A DNA stretch of 64,000 nucleotides from Purpureocillium takamizusanense (Eukaryota > Ascomycota > Sordariomycetes > Hypocreales > Ophiocordycipitaceae), in the NCBI RefSeq assembly GCF_022605165.1, contig NC_063068.1, forward strand, positions 1,984,001 through 2,048,000, given 5' to 3'. A program made the position numbers and the translations under genes. Below are positions 32,524 to 44,063 of the stretch, one piece after another; position 1 is the stretch's first letter; each line of letters starts with the position of its first letter. The notes beneath the pieces are model-generated. The model was not told where the DNA came from. It was given only the letters and a program-made list of their open reading frames with translations, and made no database searches.

Positions 32524-34488
32524 ATGGCGTCTCCCAACCTTCCCCATCACGATGCAAGCGACAGCCTTGCCAGGGCTTGCAACTCCATGAGAGGCTGGCT
32601 TTTCAATGATCCAAACCCTGTACCAGCAGCTCCTTCCGGCGTCACCACAGCTGATGGCCAGGGCTCCGCTCAGAGCAACACCTCTTCGCACCATCTAGGC
32701 GACCTGGCCCGTCCAGGCGATGTCGATGCCGCCCTTCTATCGACACCCCCTTTGCAGGCGGCACACAAGAGCAATAATTCTGGAAAGCAATCGCCTGTGC
32801 CAACCCAGCACAGCAAAACCAGCGCCAAGTTCACGACGCCAAAGCTTGAAACCCCCGTCGCTGTCGCCAGCCATGACAATGCTTTTGTCATTCATACCGA
32901 CGAAACGAACAACATGCTCGTCAAGTCGCTGGCTTACGAATGGGCCGAACAGCAGCTCGAGAAGGAAGAAAAGGAACGTGCGGCAGCCCTACGAGAACTC
33001 TTTGCACAGAAACGTGCGGCTCTCAAAGCTCAAGAGACTCTTCAGCTGGGGAAGCCTCTGCCTCTGCAGACAACCACCCCAATCAAGAAAGAGTGTGCAC
33101 AGACACCGCCTCCTGTCACACTGGACTTCATCCAGAGGACCATTCCTGGAGACGGGCCCGTTCTCCAGAAGCAGAAGCGGAGCGCGGACAGCTGGAGTGT
33201 CAGCGACCTACATGACAACAACCAGGGATCGTCCACCAACGTCAACTGTCAATCCGTCCAGTTTGGGGGACCCTTGCCCAGAATTCCAACTTCCGCGTCG
33301 CGCAAAAGCCGCCAGGACACATTCAATATGGCACTCATGTCGGGCAAAGGCAAGGAAGGGGGCATATCCCACACGTGGCTTGACAGCCTCGAGCTGCCCG
33401 AACCAGCCACCCTACCCAGGGATTCCAACAGCCACGCCTATCGCCGCTGCGATATTGACACAATCACTGGGAACATGATTGCTCCTGTGGAGTACCCTGA
33501 GACCCTGCAATGCTACATTGAAGGAGCTTGCCGGGATGCTGGCGACATTGGTTGGCGAAGATGCAACATGACATCTGAGCTGCAGATCAGACGTGAGCTG
33601 GCGAGTCGTCAGAAGCTCGGTCAGCAGGTCCAAGAGCTTGTTGCCCAGTCCCAGCCTGTCACGAGAGTAAATTCCGAAGCAGTGTCAGAGGAAGATCAGT
33701 GGCCCAATGCGCATTGCGTTGTGCGGCCGGCGTGTCCAGCGGATTTCCAACAGATTGCCGACATTATCAATCTCGAGACCCAATCAGGCTCCCTCCATGT
33801 CATCGACTCGAAGCAGGTGTCGGCGGCAGACATCCACAAGGTCTTTACATATTGTCAGCACCACAAGCGGCCATTCATTGTTGCGGTCCCCGCTGAAGAC
33901 GAGCTGTTGGACCCGACCAAATGGCCAAAGAGCTCGGGTAAGGCATATCGAGAGTACCTCGAGTTCAAAAAGGGTTTGCCAAAGAGACTTCTGCCAGTCG
34001 TCGGCTTCGGGTTCATCAGCGAAGCCTTTCGTGTCGGACTTCTGAACGCTCCGTGTCCTGGAATGCGCTTCTCGGGCCAGGCACGAATTGTGGTGCATCC
34101 TGAGCATCGACGTCAGCTATACGGGTCAGCGCTGTTGGACAGGCTTCTGAGCTGCACTTGTTTTCGCCGCAGTTTCGTCGATTACGAATGGAAGTGTGCA
34201 GACAGCGCGCACGTTTATGACAGCTCGCACACGTCCAACGTGCGCCAGTACACTCGACTGTACATTGAAGTGCTCTGTGAGAGCAAGGAGGACGCCAGCC
34301 TCAAGTGGCGAGCCGCCATGCTGAGCAAGTATGGCTTCACGGAAGCAGCTCATCTCCGCCGGTTTGTGCGGACCGATCGCGGTCCAGAAAGCAAGTGGCT
34401 CGACGTTGTCCTATACGAGTTCGAGGCTCAGCAGAACGTCAAGATCTGCGATCGTCGCCCCGGAGAGTACTTGAAGCCGGAGCCCTAG
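32524..34488 (+). CDS. GNAT-like (acyl-CoA N-acyltransferase fold) protein
   Basis: Single exon, 654 residues from the first ATG in good context. The frame is open for 87 codons further upstream, but from a GTG in pyrimidine-rich leader. Residues 1-290 are disordered apart from a coiled-coil-like stretch (EWAEQQLEKEEKERAAALRE). Residues 400-650 resemble an N-acetyltransferase: CVVRPACPADFQQIADIIN at its start, VVGFGFISEAF as the central strand, and GQARIVVHPEHRRQLYGSAL (about 517-536) as the acetyl-CoA-binding motif A, though the usual Q/RxxGxG/A is degenerate. LSKYGFTEAAHLRRF resembles the final GNAT strand. Such extended GNAT-like proteins occur widely in ascomycetes without known substrate. 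Catalytic activity and target are unknown. Confidence 0.82.
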   Translation: MASPNLPHHDASDSLARACNSMRGWLFNDPNPVPAAPSGVTTADGQGSAQSNTSSHHLGDLARPGDVDAALLSTPPLQAAHKSNNSGKQSPVPTQHSKTSAKFTTPKLETPVAVASHDNAFVIHTDETNNMLVKSLAYEWAEQQLEKEEKERAAALRELFAQKRAALKAQETLQLGKPLPLQTTTPIKKECAQTPPPVTLDFIQRTIPGDGPVLQKQKRSADSWSVSDLHDNNQGSSTNVNCQSVQFGGPLPRIPTSASRKSRQDTFNMALMSGKGKEGGISHTWLDSLELPEPATLPRDSNSHAYRRCDIDTITGNMIAPVEYPETLQCYIEGACRDAGDIGWRRCNMTSELQIRRELASRQKLGQQVQELVAQSQPVTRVNSEAVSEEDQWPNAHCVVRPACPADFQQIADIINLETQSGSLHVIDSKQVSAADIHKVFTYCQHHKRPFIVAVPAEDELLDPTKWPKSSGKAYREYLEFKKGLPKRLLPVVGFGFISEAFRVGLLNAPCPGMRFSGQARIVVHPEHRRQLYGSALLDRLLSCTCFRRSFVDYEWKCADSAHVYDSSHTSNVRQYTRLYIEVLCESKEDASLKWRAAMLSKYGFTEAAHLRRFVRTDRGPESKWLDVVLYEFEAQQNVKICDRRPGEYLKPEP

Positions 34489-35149
34489 GCGAGTCTGGAG
34501 CACCCACCGTCTCAGTTGGCCGGAAAGCTAGTTACGTCTGGCAAGCCTGGTCAGTGGTCAACCGTCTGCCACCAACGGATGGTTTTGTTTGAGAGACACG
34601 GACTGCACAGGTTCAGAGAAAACGAAGATGTGGGAGCGACTGGTGATGCCTTCGACGGCGTTCTTTGATACTTCGTACATACGGCATGTCGAGCTTGGAA
34701 GAAAGCTTGCTGACGGCGTGTAGATTCCTTGTCGTACTGGGCGCAGTAGTCTTGGGAGCGTGTGGGCAAAGTGCCTTTTACACAATGTAGAATAGAAGAG
34801 AGGCAATTGACGCAAATTACGCAACACGTATGATACTGAAATTATTGCAGAGAATTGTAGTCTTCGTTGTCCCTTTGTCTTTTTGAAGTGCGGTGTCAGC
34901 GCCAGATATCTGCGTAGAGATGAGCACCAGGCACCGAAGGGGTGGAGCTTGTGTTATTAGCGGATTCGGCCGACAATTCGTAGGCATCAATTCAATCCAC
35001 CACCGCATTGGACACACAAGCGAGGACCTGACCTCCACAAACACACGACCCCAGCAGCCTCTTGTTGGCACCGGCAGTCGCAGGCCTGCAGAAGACGACA
35101 ACGGTGTCTCTGGTCAAGGTGGCGGAGAGCGCCGGAACGAGTCGACGAG
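34489..35149. other. Spacer between GNAT-like gene and ARL2
   Basis: Both neighbours are on the plus strand. The first half is probably 3' UTR; the last 150 nt are probably the ARL2 leader. No gene is supported. Confidence 0.55.
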
Positions 35150-36046
35150 ATGCTGTCAATTCTGCGAAAGGCGCGGCTCAAGGACAAAGAGATGCGCATC
35201 TTGATGCTGTCAGTCGTGTCCTCTGGGTCACCCGAGCGGGGACACGCACACGCAGAGCTGACGGGAGCGCAGCGGCTTAGACAATGCAGGAAAGACGACC
35301 ATCGTGAAAAAGCTTATGGGGGAGGACGTCAACACGGTGAGCCCGACGCTGGGCTTCATCATCAAGACGATTGACTACGAAGGGTGAGTTGGCGGATTGG
35401 GGGGCCTGGAGGAAAGCACCACAGTCCGGAACACGTTACTGATGGCCGGGCAGATATAAGCTCAACATTTGTACGCGAATGCGCTGCCATGGATAGGGCA
35501 GATGACGACGACGGTGCCAGCGCTGACGCTCAGCAGGGGACGTGGGCGGCCAGAAGACGCTGCGGTCGTACTGGCGCAACTACTTCGAGAAGACGGACGC
35601 CCTGATCTGGGTCGTCGACGCGACAGACCGGCTGCGGATTGGCGACTGCAAAGACGAGCTGCACGGTCTCTTGCTGGAAGAGGTGAGCGCTGTCAGAGGA
35701 TGCAAGCTGGATGGAAATGTCTTCGTGGATGATGCTAATCGCGGCGGGGGGAAACAGCGCCTCGCCGGTGCCAGCCTGTTGATTTTCGCAAACAAGACGG
35801 ACGTTGACGGGTGCATGGACGAGCAGGAGATACGCACGGTGAGGCACCAGAAGCGTGCATCGAGGCCTTGAGAGATGGGGCATCGTCACTGACGCCATAA
35901 ACACTCTGCTCTAGGCCCTGCGGCTAGACGAGATCCGGACACACCAGTGGCACGTCCTGCGATGCAGTGCCATGACGGGCAAGAACCTACAGGAGGGCCT
36001 GGCGTGGGTCGTGGCGGACGCGAAGAAGCGGCTGTTCCTGTACTGA
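35150..36046 (+). CDS. ARL2: ADP-ribosylation-factor-like GTPase ARL2
   Basis: Six exons (35150-35208, 35273-35383, 35454-35470, 35537-35682, 35758-35838, 35915-36046), 181 residues, close to the 184 of animal ARL2. The third exon is only 17 nt and supplies YKLNI before the WDVGGQ switch II motif. G motifs: GLDNAGKTT (21-29), [15 protein letters not shown] (64-68), NKTD (123-126), CSAMTG. The start [20 protein letters not shown] is ARL2-like and lacks the Gly2 needed for N-myristoylation, which separates it from ARF. ARL2 works with tubulin cofactors in tubulin folding and microtubule stability (Alp41/Cin4 in yeasts) and helps deliver lipidated proteins. All introns are GT-AG; intron 1 uses a GTCAGT donor. 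Confidence 0.95.
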
Positions 36047-37381
36047 TCGGCCATGGATGGGCACGACGGACGGATTGCGACCCCAACCATGTACATACGT
36101 CCACATGATTTGCACGCGGAGAAGCGTCCACCACTATTGAGCAGCGCCGACGACGACGACGACGACGACAACGACGACCAGCGAATACGGAGCCAAGGCA
36201 ACGACATGCAAGCAAAAAGTCGCTCGACTCAAGGACAGCCACAAAACTCTATCGCTCTCACCAACAAGCCAATGGGACGACGCATCGGCCTCGTCATCAT
36301 CGTCATCGTCGCCGTCGCGCATGTTCGCGGCCCCGCGAGCTGGTGGGCGGGCGTTCGGGTGGATGCGGCACGGCTTCGATCGTCGGGGTGACGCGATACG
36401 CAAGCGGGGGAGGAAAAAAGTAAACAAAAAAAAGGCGAGAGCGAACGGCCCCTCCCCCACCACCGCGCAGCACAGTCAACCCGTATCAGCGGCACGTGTT
36501 TCTTCATCGACCAGAGGCCGGGGGTGATTTCGACTTTGCGCACAGTCCTGGTCTGCGATGTAGTCCATGTGCGCAAGGCAGTTGGCCAGCTTCAGATACA
36601 TTGCGCGCGCGAGCACATGGCGGCAGATGCAAGCAAATGAAACAACATGGACAAGGGCAACATCTGTCGGCTGTGAAGACGAACGTCGAGACACCACCAC
36701 CCCCATGTCGGCTAGAGGCAGGCTAGGAACCGAACGTAGACAGGGACAGGGGGACAATGAGGCTCGATGCGCGCTAACACGGGCCACGTCGGGCCATGTA
36801 CCGGCTGGCCATCCATCAACAACCCATCCATCCATCCGTCCCGTCCGTCCATGGAACTGCTGGAACCCGCCCGCGCAGCAGCCCAGCACCCCGCTGGGCC
36901 GTTTCAGCGGGGGGAAGCACTCCACTGAACTCAGCTGCCCAGGTGCCTGACGGGGCGGGCTCCGGGGGGCTCCATACGCGCTGACAGTGGAACTGAGCTG
37001 GGCTCCGTCCATCCATGCCCGGATGGATGGGCCCTGTGCCAAGGTGCTGGGCTGCGTCACCCCTCCCGTCTTCCGTGTCCCTCCTCCCTCCAGTCCCTCC
37101 TGCCCCCAGCGACTCCAAAACCCAAGCCTGCAAGTCAACACACGAGACTACATCTCCTTCCCCCTCCTCCAGTGCGTTGATCGCATCACCCTTCCCCCCG
37201 ACAAAACGTTTTGGCGCACGTCCCCAACGAAGCCGCCCCTCCGAACGGCGTTGCACGCGTTGCTACGTCGACCTGTCATGCCCTGCTAAGCGCAAAGGGA
37301 AAACCGGGCCCCTAACTATTCCATTCGGCTACGACTACTTCGTACGAGGACGGCAGGCACATAGACAGCCGTCCACACGCC
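36047..37381. other. Spacer between ARL2 and the gelsolin-family gene
   Basis: No gene is supported. It contains a (CGA)n run just after ARL2, several CCATCCATCC tetramer stretches near 36820-36850 and 37010-37030, and C-rich leader-like DNA before the next start. Confidence 0.5.
36148..36178. repeat. (CGA)n trinucleotide microsatellite in the ARL2 3' flank
   Basis: Seven or more perfect CGA units, one interrupted (ACAACGACGACC). Probably part of the ARL2 3' UTR. Confidence 0.9.
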
Positions 37382-40300
37382 ATGTCCGACGAGGTCTCGC
37401 AGTTCCTCGAGCAGGTCGAGCGCCTGCGCGGGCAACAGATTGAAGATGACGAGGTGCGCGCCCGCGAACTGCAAGAGTTCCTCGCCGCCAAGCGAGAGCG
37501 TCAGGCGAGGAGAGAAGGTCAGTCTGTTCGCCGCACCCCCCATGCAGCCCAAAACGATGCCCTGCCCGTGCCCGTGCCCGTGCCTGAGCTTCTGCCTGAG
37601 CTTGTGCCTGAGCTTGTGCCTGTACCTGTGCGCTCGGTAACGAGCCCTGGCTCAATTCCTCTTGTGGCCTCGCTGCCAGAAGAGCTGCTTCACTGCGGTC
37701 GTGTTCACCCGCCAGCCGCCAATGGGCAGCCTTGTTCTCTTGAACCGCGACCAGTCAGGCGGAAACAGGGACCTGCAGCCCATGGCGGGCGTCTGTCCTT
37801 TTCGTCCCAGGACGGTGCTGACAAGCCGGCACACGCAGAACGCGCAAGATCCATCTCGCCGCAAAAGTCATCGCCCGTCAACACCCCGTCCCCGCGGTCG
37901 AACCGTCGAAGCATCCACCCTTCCGAATCGCTGCGGCTCGAGTCTCCCTACACTGCGCGCGAGCCGTCCCCGCGCGAGCCGTCAGTTGAGCTCGACGCCA
38001 ACGACAGGTCCAGCTCCATGTTGAAATCGACCTCGCCAACCAAGGAAAACGAGGCACCTGCCGATGCACACGCGTCCGACGCGAAATCTATTCGCGATAT
38101 CCCGTCGACGACGCCTCCGGCCAGATCTGGAACGCTGTCGTGGCAAAAGCGGCCCGCCTCTCGCGGCGGGCCTGGCAGTAGGCCACTCAGCATGGTCGCG
38201 GCCCAGAATGCGACCCAAAGGTCGCTTGGTGCCGACCCGGCCCAGGAACCCGCGTCAGCCACCGAGCAGACCTTTTCCAAAGACCAGATAGCGCAGGCTC
38301 TCGGTTCCAAAGACCCCGCCTGGTTCCGACAGACGGCCGACAGGGGCCTCAGCTCAGCCGCCTACAGACGCAACCAAGTCGAGGACGAGGACCGCCTGGA
38401 CATGACTTCTGTCAAGGCTCAACTGCCAGGCATGTCAGCAGAGAAGCCCAAGGATCGCCCGCCTTCTCATTCAGACGCCGGTGCAAGGCTAGGCTCGCCT
38501 GTCGCCCTGAACCTTCCCCGCCGTGATGAACCTAGCGAGGAGAAGCCGCCCGTCACTGAGCAGGCGATTGTCTCCCCCTCGGCGGGGCGGACTTCTCCAG
38601 TACGATCCGCTTCACCCACCAAAGGCATGGGCGGCTTCGTTCAGAGTGCCATGATGAAGCGAAGCGACAGCGTCAAGAGATGGAGTGTTACTAGCCCTCC
38701 AGGTTTAAAACGCGCAGACTCTGTCGCCAACCGAGGTACACTAGACAGGGGCAGTTCGCAGGTGGTTACGCGCCCTCAGAGCACTATTCGCGGCGGTTCG
38801 ACCACTCCAGGCTCAAGCCGGCCGACTTCTCAACACGGCGAGAGGGAGCCAGCGACGGAATCGGCTTCCAAGCCGAGCCGCGAACTGTCCGTCGACACCA
38901 CCCGAGCCTCGAAGCACGAAGACGATGGCGCTATCCCCACCAGTCCTTCCAAGACCATGGACCCCAGGCGCTGGAGTCCGACCAAGTCGAGTTGGCTAGA
39001 GAGTGCTCTAAACCGACCAGAAACGCCCAAGTTACCACCCAAGCCGAATCAGTCGCAGCCGTCTTGGATGGCCGATCTCAACAAGACCAAAACGGGACGA
39101 TCTACCCCTAACACTGATACGGGACGACCCGCTTCACCCTCCCACAAGCACCAGGTCAGCATTGGTGGGCTGATGCGACAGTCACCAGTCGGCGAAGTTG
39201 CCAAGCCTAACACGACTGGCCTCGGGGGCATTTACTCGCCCCCTCCTCATGCCAATCGGCCAGCGTTCGGCCACCTGTCGAAACCTAGCGTCACGGAGAA
39301 CATACCAAAACTGGAACCAGCAGAACCCAAAGACGATTTTGAGAAGGAAGAGGGCAAGCAAGCATCCAGAACGGTGCCGACCGACGAGCACCCCCCGACT
39401 CCAGCTGCCGAGAAGCGGCCTTCTGTCATCAGCCCGCCCCCAACGAAAGCCAAGCCCGAGACGCCGCCAAAGAAGGATTTTCGAGCTACTTTGAAGCAGC
39501 GGACGCTGCCGCAAGAGCCCCCGAAGGCAGAGGCAGCAGAGTTCAAGAACGTCTTTGGCAACCTTCGCCGAACTAAGACACAAAATTATGTCGCGCCCGA
39601 TGTGCTCAAGGATAACATTCTACGGGGCAAGGCGGGCCTGAACCAGACAGATGGACCCAAGAAGAGCGAGCGGAAAGACGAGTTCAAGGAAGCAATCCTG
39701 CAGAAGCGCGAGGGGTTCAAGAAGGCCCAGGCCGAGGGCAAGGGCGTGACCAGGACTGCTACTACCCCTGGAGAAAGGGCTCTTCCGGAGGGGTTGGCCA
39801 AGCGTGCGGAGCTGGGCCGCTCCATAACCGGCACGAAGCAGACGTTGTCGGATGCTGCCTCTTCTGGGGAGCCCAAGAAGGTCGATAGTCAGAAGCCGGT
39901 CCCGGGTCCTAAGCGGATACTCAGCGGCCAGTCCACGGCTTCACCCCAGTCGTCCATGGCGGCTGCCACTCCAACTAAGAGTCCAAGTCTCGACAAGCCC
40001 CGGCGCGTGTCCACTGAGGTCTCCAAGCCTCCATCAACCGAAACGCGAGCTCTGCCTTCACTGCAAAAAGAGACAAGTGCGCCATCAAGGCTGCAGCAAG
40101 GCCGAGTTGGTGCGGCCAGCAAGCTTGCGGATCGCTTCAACCCGGCTCTTGCAGGTATGCTGGCCCGCGGTCCCCCGCCCACGGGGACAAGTGGAGGCCA
40201 GACGACTGGCGACTCTGGGTCGTCGAGGGGCGGCGCTTCTGGAGACAGCGCGGGATCGAGTGCGCCAGGGCCTCAGTTAACACACATGACGAAGAACCGT

Positions 40301-42300
40301 GCTCGGGGCCCTAGGAGGAAAGCCCCGACTGCATCGACCACGACGTCAAATGCATCCGCTCCCAAGCCAGCTGAGCCGACTCAACATGTGGGAGCCGAAC
40401 CGGCCAAAGCCAAGGAACCTGAACAGCCGGTGTTGAAGAAGCAGAGCTACGTTGAAACCGAGACGGAGTTTGAACCAAAAAAGCCAGCACCCCTGTCGAT
40501 TCAGCAACAGGTCGCTGCCAAGGCAGCTGTACGATCCAGGCCAGCGCCGCTGAAGCCGGAGGCGAAATCCGCAGACGAGAACAAGGCCCCAGTGGACCCA
40601 GCACCAGAAGAAGCCCTTCCACCGTCTTCTCCGAGGAAACTGAACATGAACCGCATGTCCGTATTCATGGCCAGCACGGCTTCGAACGACAGCAAGGTAG
40701 AGTCGAAAGAGCCGAAAAAGCTCACACATCAACGGACCGGGTCCAGGTCTCCTATCAAGTCTTCGGAACGGACTCTGCCAGAGCCTTCGCCTTCACCAAC
40801 TAAGAGTGACCGCGACTCCTTGCCATCCATGAGGGATGCACCTCGATCGCCACGATTCGGTGCTTCGGTGACTTCGCCACCTCCGACCTCGAAGCCATCT
40901 TTTGACGGACCGCGCACCGAGCAAGCTTCGCCACGACCCAAGTCCAGGGGCGCGGTGCGTCCCCTGTCAGGTCTTGGCGATGGTCTCAGGTCTCCAGGCT
41001 CAATCGCTTCGCCCGCGCGATCTCCCACCAAGCAAGCCAGTGACGTGTCGACGCTGCTCACAGAGTTTTTCGGCCCTGACCGCCCAAAAGCCAATGTCAA
41101 GGTCGATCCTGCGGAGGTTCTCATGAACCGCCCATCTGCTGGTGCTAAGATCACCAGCCATGGCTTTCAGATGTTCCAGATCTTGGGGGACGGAAAGAAG
41201 CTCCCCGTGTCAGCCCAGAATGAGCGTGTCTTGTTCGAGCGGGAGATGTATGTCTGTGCACACAACTTTACCGATGCCGCAGGGAGGAAGTTATTCGAAG
41301 TGTACTTTTGGGTCGGCGACGAAGTGCCCGAGTCAACGGCCGAGGACGCCCTGCTTTTCGTACAACGCGAGGCCAAATCGTTGGGCGGAAAGGTGGTCAA
41401 GCTCCGCCAGGGCAAGGAAACGTCTGAGTTTATTCAGGCTCTTGGCGGCGTCATCATCATACGGAGAGGGTCCAGCATCAAGTACGATTCGCTGGCGCCT
41501 AGCATGCTATGTGGCCGGCGCTATCTCGGACAAGTTGCCTTTGACGAGGTCGACTTCACAGCAGCGAGCCTATGCGCCGGCTTCGTCTATCTCATCACGC
41601 AGGGCGGCAAGTGCTACGTATGGAAGGGCAAGGGCAGCGACGTCACGGAGATGAGCTGCGCTCGCCTGGTCGGCATGGACCTAGCTCTCACCGGCGAGCT
41701 TCTGGAGCACGAAGATGGCAGCGAACCGGCGACGTTCTGGGCCATATTTGACGGAGAAGGCTCGAAGCCGCACTCGGCGGACCACTGGAGACTGAAGCCG
41801 AGCTACGACAAGTACTGCAGCAGACTCTTCTGCTCGGATGCAGACTCGCGACAGCAGGTGAGACAAACACCAACGAGCCTGAGTCCCTTACGCAACTTCG
41901 CTAATGAAATTTCCTCTTCTAGATCTTCGAGATCAGTCCGTTTGGACAGGTGGATCTCTCGCCGTTTAGCATCTACGTCCTAGACGCCTTCTTTGAGATG
42001 TACATTGTGGTCGGCGCGCGGGCCAACTCACAGTACACGTCGTTCCGCAACGCGCTCGACTTTGCGCAAGAATATGCCATCCTGGCGGCGGGTATGGAGG
42101 ACCGCCCCTTTGTGCCCGTGTCGACGGTGGTGCTCGAGGGCATCCCACGCGACCTCAAGCGCGTGTTCCGCAAGTGGGACGACGCCCGCAGCCCGACGGT
42201 GACGAACCAGCCGGCGGCGGCGGCCGGGCAGGGGCTCAGGCGCGGGCGCAGTCTGAGGGTCGTGACGCTGAACCAGGCGCTCCAGGCGCTGAGCGATTGA
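37382..42300 (+). CDS. DUF4045 / gelsolin-repeat protein
   Basis: Three exons (37382-37517, 37839-41857, 41923-42300), 1,510 residues. The short first exon encodes a coiled-coil-like start (FLEQVERLRGQQIEDDEVRA) that continues across the intron as RQARREERARSISPQKSSP. Residues 60-1120 are long, Ser/Pro/Lys-rich and disordered, with repeated SPTK- and RSxSP-like sites that suggest phosphorylation, as in fungal DUF4045 proteins. Residues 1140-1500 carry gelsolin/villin-like repeats: RVLFEREMYVCAHNF, YFWVGDEVPES, VIIIRRG, VYLITQGGKCYVWKG, and after the last intron FEISPFGQVDLSPFSIYVLD and MYIVVGARANSQYTSFRNAL. Gelsolin repeats bind actin, often with calcium, so a role at cortical actin or polarity sites is likely but inferred. 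Intron 1 is 321 nt, open in frame. The gene converges on the AGPAT gene. Confidence 0.9.
37565..37616 (+). repeat. Tandem hexamer/dodecamer repeat inside intron 1
   Basis: Three CCCGTG units followed by three near-identical 12-mers (TGCCTGAGCTTC/G). It lies within the inferred first intron of the gelsolin-family gene and, if read through, would encode Val-Pro/Glu-Leu repeats. Confidence 0.85.
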
Positions 42301-43055
42301 GCGGGCGGCCAAGGATCTGTGGGCGGCCCAAGAGGAGGGGGGAGGGGAGGGGGCGTCTGCCGTCATGTTGGTAGCACATGGATATACGGAGGAAGTACGG
42401 AGTACATGCTGTACGTTACCGTGTACGTTTTCCGGGAAATGCATAGGCGAGGCGCGTGGCGTCGTAATGGACGACGGATGGCGCAAATGGGAATCGGCGA
42501 TGCTATTGGAAAGCTGTAATGTCCTTCCTTTCACGCGGCGTAGATGGTGTAACGTGGCTGTGTGTATAGATTTGTCGCTATCGAATGGCAAATGCAAAGA
42601 GTAAGGCGCAAGCAGGCAGGCATACAGGCAGGCAATGCGACGAAAAGCACTATACGGGCAGCAGACAATTCGCAAACGAGGACACTGCGCCTCTAAAACC
42701 AGCGCCCCGTCCATCTATTGGGGTATCAATCGCGCTGATCACGTCCGGGAGGGTTTGAGGGGGGTCGGTCTTAACACGACCCTTGTCTATCGTCTCCGAT
42801 AGGGTCGCCCTCCTCTATTGACTCCTCCTCCTCTTCCTCCTCTTCTAACGAACGCCGTTCAGGTGTGCTTCTCTATGCTGTGACACTCTCGGGCCCCCAA
42901 GAGGGCTGGGGGGAGGGCAGGAACACGTGGTCGCTCCCCGAAAGATGAGATTTTCATCTCTTTCTTTGTGTGGTTCGAATCGATGCGTGTTTGCCATCGT
43001 GACTCTCATCTGGTTCCCGGGATGCTTGGCTCACCGCGGGGCAGAAGGTGCTGGT
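42301..43055. other. Convergent 3' region between gelsolin-family gene and AGPAT
   Basis: Contains purine-rich and pyrimidine-rich runs (GAGGGGGGAGGGGAGGGG near 42333, CCTCCTCCTCTTCCTCC near 42826). No gene is supported. Confidence 0.55.
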
Positions 43056-44063
43056 TCATGCCTTGGCGTCAACGCTGGAACTGGCGGCCTTGGAGGGGGC
43101 CGAGTCGTTTGCGGTGAGGGCAGGAACGGGCTGGCCCTTGGCCTTGGCGGAGAGGGCGATGAGTTCCTTGAGCATCAGCTCGCGGGTGGAGCGGGTGAGC
43201 TCGTCGACGTCGGCCGAGGTGAGGTCCTTGGTGGGGATGGGGTCGAGGACTGGGAGACGGGGTGGTGGTGTGTCAGTATGCCGGTCGGCGGCCGTATTAT
43301 GCCAAGAGGGATTAGTTCGAGAAACAGTGGTCAACGTACCTTTGACGGGGATGGCACCAGCGTTAAAGACGAGGCTCTTGAGGTAGAGGACGTGGCTGTA
43401 GTTTGCGACGACGCAGGGGACGATGGGGACGCCGGCCTGGACGGCGAGGTGGAAGGCGCCCTTCTTGAAGGGCAGCAGGGCGGGCTCCTTTGTGTAGCTG
43501 CGGGTGCCCTCGGGGAACATGTAGACGCTCTGGCGCTTGGCGCGGATCTCCTGGGCAGCGCCCTGCATGGCGTCGCGGGCGTCGCGCGAGTTCTTGCGGT
43601 CGATGAAGATGCTGCCCGAGAGGCGCATGAACCAGCCGAGGAAGGGGACGTGCTTGAGGTCCGACTTTGCGGTGACGCTGCAGTACTTGGGGAACATGGC
43701 GCCGAGCATGAGGACGTCGAGTTCCGTCTGGTGGTTGCCGATGAAGACGGCGGGGCGGGTGGTGCCGAGGACGTCGGCGGGGTCGTCAACGGTGAAGACG
43801 ACGCCCGTGGTGAGACGCATGAGGTAGTGGAAGGCGCGGGCGGTGACCCATTGCGAGATTTGCTGGTGGCCGGCGAGGGTGAGGACGGCCGAGGCGGCGG
43901 CGCCGAAGAGGGCGCAGGCGACGAGGGAGATGTAGGCGGCGAGGACGCGGGCGACGAAGCCGGCGCGGGGCACGGCGGCCCAGGAGAGGGCGTAGAAGAA
44001 GACGGTCAGGGCGAAATAGCCCACGAGGAACTTGACCAGGTACGAGAGGAGGGTGGCGGACAT
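43056..44063 (-). CDS. SLC1: 1-acyl-sn-glycerol-3-phosphate acyltransferase
   Basis: Two exons (44063-43340, 43249-43056), 305 residues, the size of yeast Slc1. It acylates lysophosphatidic acid at sn-2 to phosphatidic acid in the ER membrane, feeding phospholipid and triacylglycerol synthesis. Hydrophobic segments near 5-25 and 40-65 should anchor it. Acyltransferase motif I is NHQTELD (His111-x4-Asp116), motif II is SGSIFIDRKN, motif III FPEGTRS (183-189), and motif IV VPIVPCVVANYS. The intron splits a Val codon (VKG to KVLDPIPTKDL), restoring the family's post-motif segment. An in-frame ATG-less extension upstream is poly-Ala-rich and ignored. The gene is divergent to the LCHN-like gene. 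Confidence 0.95.
   Translation of the reverse strand: MSATLLSYLVKFLVGYFALTVFFYALSWAAVPRAGFVARVLAAYISLVACALFGAAASAVLTLAGHQQISQWVTARAFHYLMRLTTGVVFTVDDPADVLGTTRPAVFIGNHQTELDVLMLGAMFPKYCSVTAKSDLKHVPFLGWFMRLSGSIFIDRKNSRDARDAMQGAAQEIRAKRQSVYMFPEGTRSYTKEPALLPFKKGAFHLAVQAGVPIVPCVVANYSHVLYLKSLVFNAGAIPVKGTLTTVSRTNPSWHNTAADRHTDTPPPRLPVLDPIPTKDLTSADVDELTRSTRELMLKELIALSAKAKGQPVPALTANDSAPSKAASSSVDAKA

Noticed and set aside
42965..42995. TGGTTCGAATCGATG resembling a tRNA T arm
   Set aside because: No pairing acceptor, D or anticodon arms around it.
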